A DNA stretch of 7,433 bases from Tessaracoccus flavescens. GTDB taxonomy: Bacteria > Actinomycetota > Actinomycetes > Propionibacteriales > Propionibacteriaceae. The notes under the pieces were generated by a model. The model was not told where the DNA came from and did no database searches. It was given only the letters and a program-made list of their open reading frames with translations. The stretch lies in the NCBI GenBank assembly GCA_020741375.1, contig DYZF01000022.1, positions 1-7,433 of the forward strand, written 5' to 3'. Positions 1-7,260 of the stretch are shown in pieces. Within the stretch, counting starts at the first letter, position 1, and each line of letters opens with the position of its first letter. The translations under genes and the position numbers were made by a program.

Positions 1-2
1 CC

Positions 3-1328
3 TCGCCGATGTTCTCGGCGGTGTACCTGCTGCTGTTCGTCTCGCTCATCGGCTGCATCCTGCCGCGCATCGGCAAGTACCTCCGCGCCGTGCGGAAGCC
101 GCCGCCGAAGCTGCCTGCCCGCATCGAGCGGCTGCCCGAAACGGCGACGGCGCCCGTCACCAGCGACCTGGCCGGCCAGCTCGACCGTGCCGAGGCGTGG
201 CTGAAGTCCAAGCGCTACCGCACCCGTCGCCACGCCGACGGCGTCAGCGCCGAGCGTGGCTACTCCCGCGAGGCGGGCAACCTCGTCTTCCACGTGTCGC
301 TGCTGGCGGTGTTGGTGGGGCTCGCCTGGTCGCACCTGCTGGGGTTCATGGGCACGGCCGTCATCGTCGAGGGCCGCGGTTTTGCCAACGTGATCACGCA
401 GTACGACGATTTCAACGCCGGCATCTGGCTCGACACCGACGATCTGGAGCCGTTCTCCGTCGATATCAACGCCTTCCACGCCGAGTTCGAAACCGGCGAG
501 GTGCAGCGCGGCGCCGCCCGCCGCTTCGACGCCGACGTCACCCTCCACGACGCCTCCGGATCCCGCACCGAACTGCTGACGGTCAACGAGCCGCTCAGCG
601 CTGCGGGTGGGACGCAGGTGAACCTGATCGGCCACGGCTACGCGCCCATCTTCACGGTGCGCGACGGCAACGGCGATGTCGCGTTCAGCGGACACGTCGT
701 CTTCTTGCCCCAGGACGGCAACTTCGCCTCTGTCGGCGTCGTCAAGGTGCCCGACGCCCGCCCGCAACGGCTCGCGTTCGAAGCGTTCTTCTTCCCGACG
801 GCGATCCTCAACGAGACCGGCCCGCATTCGGCGTTCCCCGACGCGCTGTCTCCCGAGGTGTGGCTCAACGCCTGGTTCGGCGAGCCGGCCGAGGAAACCG
901 GCATCCCGGAAAGCGTCTACACGCTCAACACCACCGGCCTCGAGCCGGTCCCCGGCGACAACGGCGAAGTGCTGCGCGCCCGCATGAAGCCGGGTGCCGG
1001 TTTCACGCTGCCGAACGACCTTGGATCCATCAGCTTCGACGGCTGGAGCCGCTGGGTGAAGATCCAGATCAGCGACACCCCCGGCAACATGATGACGCTC
1101 ATTTCGATCGCCATCGGCATGGCCGGTCTGTGCGTCAGCCTCTTCGTCCGGCCACGCCGCCTCTTCGTGCGGGTGGCCGACTCCGTCGCCACTGTCGGCG
1201 GTCTGGATCGAGCCGATGCGGCCACCGGTCTGGACGAGGAAGTCCAAGGGCTCTTGGGTGCGGTCGCTGATTTACCGGAGGCAGGGCACAATGGGGACGT
1301 CCCCAGCCTGGAGGAAGAGAGTTCATGA
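3..1328 (+). CDS. resB: Cytochrome c biogenesis protein ResB (5' partial)
   Basis: ResB is an integral membrane partner of CcsB/CcsA in System II cytochrome c maturation. It helps deliver haem across the membrane and attach it to apocytochrome CXXCH motifs. The reading frame is open from base 3. The first visible residues (SPMFSAVYLLLF, a membrane segment ending in LPR) match an internal ResB segment, so the ATG at 9 is not the true start. About 440 codons are visible and roughly 90-120 N-terminal residues probably lie upstream. Counting from that ATG, a second membrane segment spans about 88-112 and carries the conserved FH pair (His95). A large extracytoplasmic domain (about 118-355) follows, then a last membrane segment (about 360-380) ending in basic residues. 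The stop overlaps the ccsB start as ATGA, implying translational coupling. By analogy with other actinobacteria, a thioredoxin-like ResA and CcdA probably lie upstream; this is inference. Confidence 0.93.
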   Translation, partial: SPMFSAVYLLLFVSLIGCILPRIGKYLRAVRKPPPKLPARIERLPETATAPVTSDLAGQLDRAEAWLKSKRYRTRRHADGVSAERGYSREAGNLVFHVSLLAVLVGLAWSHLLGFMGTAVIVEGRGFANVITQYDDFNAGIWLDTDDLEPFSVDINAFHAEFETGEVQRGAARRFDADVTLHDASGSRTELLTVNEPLSAAGGTQVNLIGHGYAPIFTVRDGNGDVAFSGHVVFLPQDGNFASVGVVKVPDARPQRLAFEAFFFPTAILNETGPHSAFPDALSPEVWLNAWFGEPAEETGIPESVYTLNTTGLEPVPGDNGEVLRARMKPGAGFTLPNDLGSISFDGWSRWVKIQISDTPGNMMTLISIAIGMAGLCVSLFVRPRRLFVRVADSVATVGGLDRADAATGLDEEVQGLLGAVADLPEAGHNGDVPSLEEESS

Positions 1329-2236
1329 CACTGTCCGAGTGGTCGTACTTCGCGATGGTCATCGCTGCGGTGGTGTACCTCGTCGCGTTCGCCCTGCACT
1401 CGGTTGAGTGGGCGTCGGCGCGCGGGCAGGTGGCCGTGCGGCCCGAAGACGGCAGTGAGGATAAGGGTCGCCTCCGCGTGGATCTGTTCGGTCGTCTCGC
1501 CGTCGCTGCGACGGTGGTCGCGGCCGTGCTGCACGTCGTCGCCGTCGTCCTCCGCGGGGTTGCGGCAGAGCGCCCGCCGTGGGGCAACATGTACGAGTTC
1601 ATCACCTCCACGCTCGCGTTTGCGGTGCTGATCTACCTCGTCTGCGTGCTCAAGTTCGGCATGCGCTGGCTCGGCTTGGGCGCAACGCTGCTGCTCACCA
1701 TCGGCCTTGGGGCCGCGGTCACGCAGTTCTACGTCGACGTGTCGCCGCTGGTGCCGGCGCTGCACAGCGTGTGGTTCATCATCCACATCATCGCCGCCGC
1801 CATCTCTGGCGCCGCCTTCAACCTGGGTGCCATCGCCTCGATTCTGTACCTGATCCGCGGCAGTGCCGAGAGCAAGGCCGCCGAGCGTGGCGAGGAACTC
1901 ACCGGCTATCTGGCCAAGCTCCCGTCGACCACCGCGCTCGACGTGTTCTCCTACCGCATGCACGCCTTCGCGCTGCCGCTGTGGACGTTCACCATCGTCG
2001 CCGGCTCCATCTGGGCGCAGTACGCCTGGGGTCGCTTCTGGAACTGGGATCCGAAGGAGACGTGGAGCTTCATCACGTGGGTGGTTTACGTGGCCTACCT
2101 GCACGCGCGCGCAACCGCCGGATGGCGCGGCCGCCCAGTGGCGATCATCGCGATCATCGGCCTGATCACGTTCTGGTTCAACTTCGTCGGTGTCAATCTC
2201 CTCTTCAGCGGAATGCACTCCTACTCCGGGATTTAA
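1325..2236 (+). CDS. ccsB: Cytochrome c biogenesis protein CcsB (ResC/CcsA family)
   Basis: This is the haem-handling subunit of System II cytochrome c biogenesis, acting in the membrane with ResB. The 303-residue product has about eight membrane segments (roughly 7-27, 54-77, 92-110, 115-135, 149-176, 214-234, 248-262, 272-294). The haem-binding tryptophan-rich WWD signature is plain at 235-247 (WGRFWNWDPKETW). Candidate haem-ligand histidines are His147 or His154 before it and His298 in the C-terminal GMHSYSG motif. Length and motif order are typical of the actinobacterial family. The ATG start is well set: a strong GGAGG at 1310-1314 lies ten bases upstream, and the start overlaps the resB stop by four bases. 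The TAA stop is three bases before the next start, so the downstream GerMN gene is probably co-transcribed. Confidence 0.96.
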   Translation: MTLSEWSYFAMVIAAVVYLVAFALHSVEWASARGQVAVRPEDGSEDKGRLRVDLFGRLAVAATVVAAVLHVVAVVLRGVAAERPPWGNMYEFITSTLAFAVLIYLVCVLKFGMRWLGLGATLLLTIGLGAAVTQFYVDVSPLVPALHSVWFIIHIIAAAISGAAFNLGAIASILYLIRGSAESKAAERGEELTGYLAKLPSTTALDVFSYRMHAFALPLWTFTIVAGSIWAQYAWGRFWNWDPKETWSFITWVVYVAYLHARATAGWRGRPVAIIAIIGLITFWFNFVGVNLLFSGMHSYSGI

Positions 2237-2239
2237 GCG

Positions 2240-3694
2240 TTGCCACGGGAGGAATCGCTGGACTGGTTGGTTCAGATTCATGACGAGCACGGAGCCACGC
2301 TCCACCGGCTCGCCGTGTTGCTGGGCGCCGAGAGCCAATCCGGACGCATCGTCCGCAGCGCTCTCCTGGCGCTAGGGCGCCGCGGCCACCGCCTGATCGA
2401 CCCGGTGGAGCGGATCGAGTTCCTCCACGAACACGTCGTCCACCTCGCCCGAGCCGTGCGTCCCGCCACCGCGCAGCTTTCGCTCCCCACCGTCGAGGAG
2501 CCCCGCCAAGAAGAGATCCTGAGCGCCATCTCGTCGATGCCCGTGCGGCTCTCCGAACTGCTCGTGGTCAGCCACTACCTCACCGTGTTCGGCCCGGAGC
2601 TGGCCGGCATCATCCGCATGTCCGTGCGCGGCTCGAACCAGCGCCTCGAGGCGGCGCTCGAATCGCTGCGCGCCACCGTCGGGGATCCCACTCCCGGCAG
2701 CCAGCCCGGCGTCATCGAATCCCTCTCGCAGGAAGTGACCGCGGCGCTACGCTCCGCAGCTCGTCAGGTGCAGGCGCCGGGCACCGAGACGCTGGGCGAC
2801 GAGCTTCGCGACGTGGCGCAGCATCGCTCGTTCACGCTCGGCCCCAAGCTCGTGGCCGCGTCCGTCCTGGCCGCGGCGGCGCTTGGGCTGCTGCTCGCGT
2901 CCGCCACACGCCCGACGTTGGCCTCAATCGAGCCGATCGCCCCGGCCTCGTCTGCGGCAGCGACGGCGGCGCCGTCGGAATCCATCCCGGCGCTCGTGCG
3001 TGCCGTGCCCATCCACTACGTGGGCCGCGCCGACGGCAAGCTCTACCGTGAGAACCGCGACCTTGCTGCGTCGAGCCAGCTGGTGCGCACAGCCTTGGAG
3101 GCGATCCTGTCGCTGGTGCCGCTGGATCCCGACTACGCCACCGCGTGGAAGCCGGGGCAGCTGCTGTCCGCGGAGGTGGTTGACGACACCTTGGTGGTTG
3201 ATCTGGTTGCCTCCGCCTACGAAGACATCACAGACCCGACGACCGCTCAGCAGGCCATCGATCAGGTGGTCTACACCACCTCGGAGCTGCTCGGAGTGCC
3301 GGACCTGCGGGTCTTCTTCCGCGCCGACGGCGGTCTCCCGCCCGAGCCGTTCCGCAGCAACACCGGGTTCACGCGCCGTGGACTGAACCCGATGCCGACG
3401 CTGTGGATCACGTCGCCGCGCAACACCTCGCAGCAGAGCGCTGGCAACATCGTCGTCCAAGGTCAGGTGAAGCCAGAGGGGTCCGTGCCCGTGGTGACGG
3501 TCACCAACCTCGAGACCAACCAGGTGGTGGCGCAGGCTTCGGCGCAGACGAGCACCGAGCCAGACCAAGAGGGGTGGCGCCAGTGGTCCGTCACCTTGTC
3601 GCTGCCTGCCGGCAACTACGACGTCCGCGCTGTTGTGACCACGGGGGCCAGCCCCACGCAGTCCAGCGAGAACAAGGTGATCCGCGTCTCCTAG
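2240..3694 (+). CDS. Membrane-anchored GerMN / Gmad2-like protein with degenerate ECF sigma-like N-terminus
   Basis: The function is unknown; the domains are visible. Residues 8-74 resemble ECF sigma region 2, and 92-145 resemble region 4 (MPVRLSELLVV, then ELAGIIRMS, ending QRLEAALESLR). A variable linker (about 150-200) precedes one membrane segment (203-221), then an Ala/Ser/Pro spacer. A GerMN domain follows at about 255-362 and an Ig-like Gmad2-type domain at about 386-483. GerMN and Gmad2 occur in envelope and sporulation-related proteins, so the C-terminal half is predicted to lie outside the membrane and the sigma-like part inside. The start is a TTG three bases after the ccsB stop, with no good ribosome site before it. 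A GGGAGG at 2247-2252 lies just inside the frame, so CTG 2258 or TTG 2267 could be the real start without losing a domain. The stop shares CTAG with the convergent dehydrogenase. GerMN call firm, Gmad2 likely, sigma ancestry inferred. Confidence 0.85.
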   Translation: MPREESLDWLVQIHDEHGATLHRLAVLLGAESQSGRIVRSALLALGRRGHRLIDPVERIEFLHEHVVHLARAVRPATAQLSLPTVEEPRQEEILSAISSMPVRLSELLVVSHYLTVFGPELAGIIRMSVRGSNQRLEAALESLRATVGDPTPGSQPGVIESLSQEVTAALRSAARQVQAPGTETLGDELRDVAQHRSFTLGPKLVAASVLAAAALGLLLASATRPTLASIEPIAPASSAAATAAPSESIPALVRAVPIHYVGRADGKLYRENRDLAASSQLVRTALEAILSLVPLDPDYATAWKPGQLLSAEVVDDTLVVDLVASAYEDITDPTTAQQAIDQVVYTTSELLGVPDLRVFFRADGGLPPEPFRSNTGFTRRGLNPMPTLWITSPRNTSQQSAGNIVVQGQVKPEGSVPVVTVTNLETNQVVAQASAQTSTEPDQEGWRQWSVTLSLPAGNYDVRAVVTTGASPTQSSENKVIRVS

Positions 3695-4449
3695 TGGGTG
3701 GCGTACTGGCGGGCGATGATCGCCTGCAGCTCAACCGGCGCAAAGCGGGTGACGAACGCGAGCCCCTTGTTCACAGTGCCGTCGACGATGAGCGGGCGGT
3801 GGGCCTTCAACCCCGCCCAGGTGGTGTCGACGACCTGCTCGGGCGTGCGTCGCTGGCTCATCACCGAATCGTCGCCGGCGTTGGCGAAGAACTCGGTGTC
3901 GGTGGGGCCGGGGCAGATGGCGATGGCGCGCACCCCGGTGCGGCGCAGCTCCTCCCACAGCGCGACGGTAAACCGCACGACGTAGGACTTGGAGGCCGCA
4001 TACACGCTGAACGTGGGCATCGGCTGGAAGGCGGCCGTGGAGGCGACGTTGACCACGGCCCCGCTACCGCGGCGGACCATGCACGGCACGATCGCGTGCG
4101 TGAGCTCGGTGAGCGCCGTGATGTTGAGCTCCACCTGGTTGGAGACCTCGCGGGCGTCGGTGTCGAGGAATTCCCCGATCACCCCGATGCCGGCGTTGTT
4201 GATCAGGTAGGAGACGTCGAGGTCGCGGCAGGCGTCGACGACGCGCGCCCGGGCCTCGCGGAGGGTCAGATCGGCGGGCACCACCTTGGTCTGCACGCCG
4301 AGCCGCTGCAGTTCCTCCGCGACCACGGCCAGCTTGTCGGCGCGGCGCGCCACCAACACGACGTTGATGCCGTCGCGCGCCAACCGTCGGGCGTACGCGA
4401 CGCCCAGCCCGCTCGACGCACCGGTCACTACTGCCCATGAGTTGCTCAT
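3691..4449 (-). CDS. SDR-family short-chain dehydrogenase/reductase
   Basis: This is a classical short-chain dehydrogenase of 252 residues, a normal family length, and probably a soluble cytoplasmic NAD(P)H oxidoreductase. Its substrate cannot be read from the sequence. The cofactor glycine motif TGASSGLG is at 9-16. Arg35 and Arg36 after the second beta strand (VLVARR) favour NADPH. The NNAG motif is at 84-87. The catalytic tetrad appears complete: Asn109, Ser137, Tyr150 and Lys154 (YAASK). The PGPTDTEF stretch at 180-187 is the usual loop after strand six. The start is ATG at 4449, with no clear Shine-Dalgarno upstream. A -10-like TAGGCT ends six bases before the ATG, compatible with a leaderless message. 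The gene is divergent from mtr and convergent with the GerMN gene, overlapping it by four bases. The neighbours do not suggest a pathway. Confidence 0.95.
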   Translation of the reverse strand: MSNSWAVVTGASSGLGVAYARRLARDGINVVLVARRADKLAVVAEELQRLGVQTKVVPADLTLREARARVVDACRDLDVSYLINNAGIGVIGEFLDTDAREVSNQVELNITALTELTHAIVPCMVRRGSGAVVNVASTAAFQPMPTFSVYAASKSYVVRFTVALWEELRRTGVRAIAICPGPTDTEFFANAGDDSVMSQRRTPEQVVDTTWAGLKAHRPLIVDGTVNKGLAFVTRFAPVELQAIIARQYATH

Positions 4450-4451
4450 GG
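4435..4451. repeat. 17-base dyad over the dehydrogenase start codon
   Basis: CCATGAG-TTG-CTCATGG is a perfect inverted repeat with 7-base arms and a 3-base spacer. It covers the ATG of the minus-strand dehydrogenase (4447-4449). In that mRNA the start codon would sit inside a short stem. As DNA it could be an operator. Short dyads like this also occur by chance, so only the structure itself is certain. Confidence 0.4.
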
Positions 4452-4573
4452 CGAAAGCCTAGCCCGAGCGGTGAGCCGCTTTCTGCGCACTCGTTGCGAC
4501 GAAGGCGTCTAGATGTGGCTACGCATCCGCCCGTATGCCAGCCCGCGCGACGGGGCGTGGAAGAATGGGCGGC
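4450..4573. other. Divergent intergenic region between the dehydrogenase and mtr
   Basis: These 124 bases must hold the promoters for both directions unless transcription enters from elsewhere. Apart from the minus-strand -10 candidate, only weak elements are seen on the plus strand: TTGCGA at 4494-4499 with no properly spaced -10 partner. No GGGAAT-N18-GTT site (SigR/SigH type), which might be expected for a mycothiol gene, is present. A Shine-Dalgarno-like GGAAG at 4559-4563 precedes the chosen mtr start. No RNA gene or small coding region was seen. Confidence 0.5.
4456..4461 (-). promoter_or_regulatory. Candidate -10 element of a leaderless dehydrogenase promoter
   Basis: On the minus strand this reads TAGGCT, matching the TANNNT pattern of actinobacterial -10 boxes. 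It ends six bases before the ATG at 4449, which would put transcription start on the A of the start codon. No ribosome-binding sequence is present, which fits. No convincing -35 was found about 17 bases further upstream, so this rests on position and one hexamer. Confidence 0.3.
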
Positions 4574-5980
4574 ATGCAGCACTTCGACTTGATTGTCATC
4601 GGTTCCGGCTCCGGCAACTCGCTCATCGACGAGCGCTTCGCGGAGTGGAACGTGGCACTCATCGAACGCGATCCGGTGTTCGGCGGAACCTGCCTCAACC
4701 GGGGCTGCATCCCCACCAAGATGTTCGTGCTCCCCGCGGATCTGGCGGCGTCGCCGTCGGAGGCGAAGCGGCTGGGCGTTGATCTGGAGTTCAAGGGCGC
4801 AGACTGGGCTGCGATCCGCGACCGCATCTTCGGCCGTATCGATCCGATCTCTGCCGGTGGGCTCGATTGGCGCGAGCGCTCCGACAACGTCACCGTCTTC
4901 CACGGCGAGGCCAAGTTCGTCGGGCCCAAGACGCTTGCGGTCGACGGGGTGGAGATCAGTGCGGACCACATCGTCATCGCGACGGGGTCGCGGCCGCGCG
5001 CCATCGAGGTGCCGGGCATGGACGAAGTCAGCGACCGCGTCTTCACCTCAGACACCATCATGCGCATCGACACGTTCCCGAAGCGTCTGGTCATCTTGGG
5101 CGGCGGCTTCATCGCCGCGGAGTTCGCGCACATCTTCTCCGGCCTCGGCGCCGACGTCACGCTGATCAACCGCTCCGACGTGCTCCTGCGCGGGCAGGAT
5201 TCCGAGATCTCCGTGGCCTTCGCCGAGGCGCTCGGCAAGCGCGTGAAGCTGCGGCTCAACCAGCGGCTTTCGAGCATGGAGAGCGACGACGATGGATCCG
5301 TCGTCGTCGTGACGGCAGACCGCAACAACGTCGAGTACGAGTACTACGCCGACGCGGTGCTGGTCGCGGCCGGGCGCGTGCGCAACTGGGAATCGCTCAA
5401 CCTCGACGCGGCCGGCATCAACGTGAAGGCTGACGGCCAGGTGGTCGTCGACGCGCGGCAGCGCACCAACGTCGACGGCGTGTGGGCGATGGGCGACATC
5501 TCATCGGATTACCTGCTCAAGCACGTCGCCAACGCCGAGATGCGCACCGTGCAGCACAACCTGCTTTACCCCGACAACCAGGTGGAGACGGACCATCGGT
5601 TCGTGCCCGCCGCCGTGTTCAGCGACCCGCAGGTGGCCACCGTCGGCGTCACCGAGGATCAGCTTCGGGTGTGGGGGACCCCGTACGTGGTCGCCCGCCA
5701 GCGCTACGCCGACGTCGCCTACGGCTGGGCGATGGAGGATGAGGGGCACTTCGTGAAGCTCATCGCGGATCCGCGCAGCTGGCACCTCCTCGGCGCCCAC
5801 ATCATGGGCCCGCAGGCGTCATCGCTGATCCAGCCGCTGATCCAAGCGATGAGCTTCGGTCTGCGCGTCGACCAGATGGCCCGCGGCCAGTACTGGATTC
5901 ATCCGGCGCTGCCCGAGGTGGTGGAGAACGCGCTGCTGGGGCTGCTCGCCGCCCACCAGCCCGCCGAGCTCGAGGGCTGA
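4574..5980 (+). CDS. mtr: Mycothione reductase (Mtr)
   Basis: This FAD-dependent disulfide reductase uses NADPH to reduce mycothione (mycothiol disulfide) to mycothiol, keeping the cytoplasmic thiol pool reduced. The 468-residue product is close to the remembered mycobacterial enzyme (about 459). The Mtr-type N-terminus GSGSGNSLIDER (10-21) separates it from lipoamide and mercuric reductases. The redox disulfide is Cys40/Cys45 (GGTCLNRGC). The NADPH Rossmann turn is GGGFIAAEF at 176-184. The FAD-contacting MGDISSDYLLKH is at 306-317. The interface catalytic pair is His443/Glu448 in IHPALPEVVEN. The ATG at 4574 was chosen because GGAAG at 4559-4563 lies ten bases upstream and the protein then begins right at the first Rossmann strand. 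In-frame ATGs at 4535 and 4565 would only add residues with no family counterpart. The stop is two bases before the GH3 gene, suggesting one operon. Confidence 0.96.
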   Translation: MQHFDLIVIGSGSGNSLIDERFAEWNVALIERDPVFGGTCLNRGCIPTKMFVLPADLAASPSEAKRLGVDLEFKGADWAAIRDRIFGRIDPISAGGLDWRERSDNVTVFHGEAKFVGPKTLAVDGVEISADHIVIATGSRPRAIEVPGMDEVSDRVFTSDTIMRIDTFPKRLVILGGGFIAAEFAHIFSGLGADVTLINRSDVLLRGQDSEISVAFAEALGKRVKLRLNQRLSSMESDDDGSVVVVTADRNNVEYEYYADAVLVAAGRVRNWESLNLDAAGINVKADGQVVVDARQRTNVDGVWAMGDISSDYLLKHVANAEMRTVQHNLLYPDNQVETDHRFVPAAVFSDPQVATVGVTEDQLRVWGTPYVVARQRYADVAYGWAMEDEGHFVKLIADPRSWHLLGAHIMGPQASSLIQPLIQAMSFGLRVDQMARGQYWIHPALPEVVENALLGLLAAHQPAELEG

Positions 5981-5982
5981 CG

Positions 5983-7206
5983 GTGCGTCGATCGCTCACT
6001 GCTCTGGCCTTGATCGCCGTCGGCGCGACGGCGTGCGCGCCGTACCAGATGGCCACCCCGCCCGCGCGGGGAACCGCGTCGACGGCGGAGTCGACGGTCG
6101 ACTCGTCGAGCCCCAGTGCGTCCGCCGAATCGAGCGTTGAGGAGTCGGCGGCGGGCCAGATCGAATCGATAGCGTCCTGCCGTGCCGCGGCGGACGCGCT
6201 GCCGGAGGCCCAGCGCATCGGGCAGCTGTTCATGGTGGGCGTCTCCACCGGAGGCTTGGACGAATCGACGCGCTCGGCGATTTCGATGGGCAGCGTGGGT
6301 TCGGTGGTGCTGCTGGGCAGTTCCACGGCGAGCCGTGACGACATCCAGATGCTCACGGCGTCGCTGACCTCGCTGGGCACCGTCGACGCCCCGATGTTGG
6401 TGGCGGTGGACCAGGAGGGTGGCACCGTCCAGCGGCTCAAGGGCGTGGGGTTCGAGCCCATCCCGAGCGCCGTGGAGCAGGGCAAGCTGGCCGACGGCGA
6501 ACTTCGCGACGCCGCCGCGGTGTGGGGCGAGCAGCTCCGCGAGGCTGGGGTGCACTACGACTTGGCTCCCGTCGGCGACGTGGTGCCGGCCGCCAAGCAG
6601 CGCACGAACGCTCCCGTCGGCAAGCTGAAGCGCAACTACGGCAACGACGCAGCGAGCGTGACGCGCTCCGTCGTCGAGTTCGTTGAGGGCATGCAGGACG
6701 CGGGGATCGCCACGTCGGTGAAGCACTTCCCGGGCTTGGGTGAGGTGGTGACGAACACCGACTTCGGCGCGGCTCAAGACACTGTCACCACCGCGGACAG
6801 CCCGAATCTGGAGCCCTTCCGGGCCGCGATCGAGGCCGGAGTCGATTCGGTGATGGTGTCGTCGGCCGTCTTCGAGAACATCGACCCGAAGAACGAGGGC
6901 GTGTTCAGCAGCGTCGTGATCACGGACCTGTTGCGCGGCGATCTGGGATACGACGGCGTCGTCATCGCCGACGATCTGGGTGCGGCGAAGTCGGTGCGCG
7001 ACGTGAGCCCCGGCGACCGTGCGCTGCGCTTCTTCGACGCCGGGGGAGACCTCGTCATCAACGCCAACCCGGCGATCATGGGCGACATGATCTCGGCGAC
7101 GGCGGAACGCGTCGCGGCCGACGTGGACTTCGCGGAGCGCGTCTCCGCCTCCGCGGCCCGCGTGCTGGCGCTGAAGGCCGCGGCCGGCCTCGTCGACTGC
7201 GACTGA
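5983..7206 (+). CDS. GH3-family (NagZ-like) glycosidase lipoprotein
   Basis: This is a secreted, probably lipid-anchored family 3 glycoside hydrolase, most like beta-N-acetylhexosaminidases that trim GlcNAc-MurNAc in wall turnover. The 407-residue product begins at GTG 5983, with GAGGG at 5972-5976 inside the end of mtr. The signal peptide (1-17) ends in a relaxed lipobox, ATA-Cys18. A Ser/Thr/Pro-rich spacer runs to about 60. The GH3 barrel follows: DQEGG at 143-147, Arg151, a basic RNYG at 217-220, and KHFPG at 247-251. VVIADDLG at 326-333 supplies the predicted nucleophile Asp330. The barrel ends with a helix containing SAARVLALK (390-398). The loop after KHFPG reads LGEVVTNTDFG instead of the NagZ HGxxxxDSH type, so the usual Asp-His dyad is replaced by Asn258 and Asp260. 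The family call is firm; NagZ-like activity is uncertain. The two-base gap points to co-transcription with mtr. Confidence 0.92.
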   Translation: MRRSLTALALIAVGATACAPYQMATPPARGTASTAESTVDSSSPSASAESSVEESAAGQIESIASCRAAADALPEAQRIGQLFMVGVSTGGLDESTRSAISMGSVGSVVLLGSSTASRDDIQMLTASLTSLGTVDAPMLVAVDQEGGTVQRLKGVGFEPIPSAVEQGKLADGELRDAAAVWGEQLREAGVHYDLAPVGDVVPAAKQRTNAPVGKLKRNYGNDAASVTRSVVEFVEGMQDAGIATSVKHFPGLGEVVTNTDFGAAQDTVTTADSPNLEPFRAAIEAGVDSVMVSSAVFENIDPKNEGVFSSVVITDLLRGDLGYDGVVIADDLGAAKSVRDVSPGDRALRFFDAGGDLVINANPAIMGDMISATAERVAADVDFAERVSASAARVLALKAAAGLVDCD

Positions 7207-7260
7207 TCTCTCCGCTGATTCAGTAGTCCGCGCTGTCCCGCCGCGATGGCCGGGCTGAGG

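Noticed and set aside
917..2338. Minus-strand open frame (473 codons) opposite resB/ccsB
   Set aside because: It lies antisense to two well-supported membrane proteins and has the Arg/Asp/His-rich composition of a shadow frame.
3403..4440. Plus-strand open frame (345 codons) across the GerMN end and the dehydrogenase
   Set aside because: It overlaps two recognised genes, shows no domain, and its Gly/His/Arg/Asp bias is that of a complementary frame.
4494..4525. Possible mtr promoter (TTGCGA with TAGATG or TACGCA)
   Set aside because: Spacings of 10 and 20 bases do not fit a sigma-70-type promoter, and neither -10 candidate matches TANNNT.
5285..5305. Inverted repeat GACGACG / CGTCGTC inside mtr
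   Set aside because: It comes from an Asp run (GAC) followed by Val codons (GTC) in coding sequence, so composition explains it.
6088..6104. Perfect dyad GAGTCGAC-G-GTCGACTC in the GH3 gene
   Set aside because: It lies in the Ser/Thr-rich spacer, where repeated TCG, GAC and GTC codons readily make such palindromes; no regulatory position is evident.
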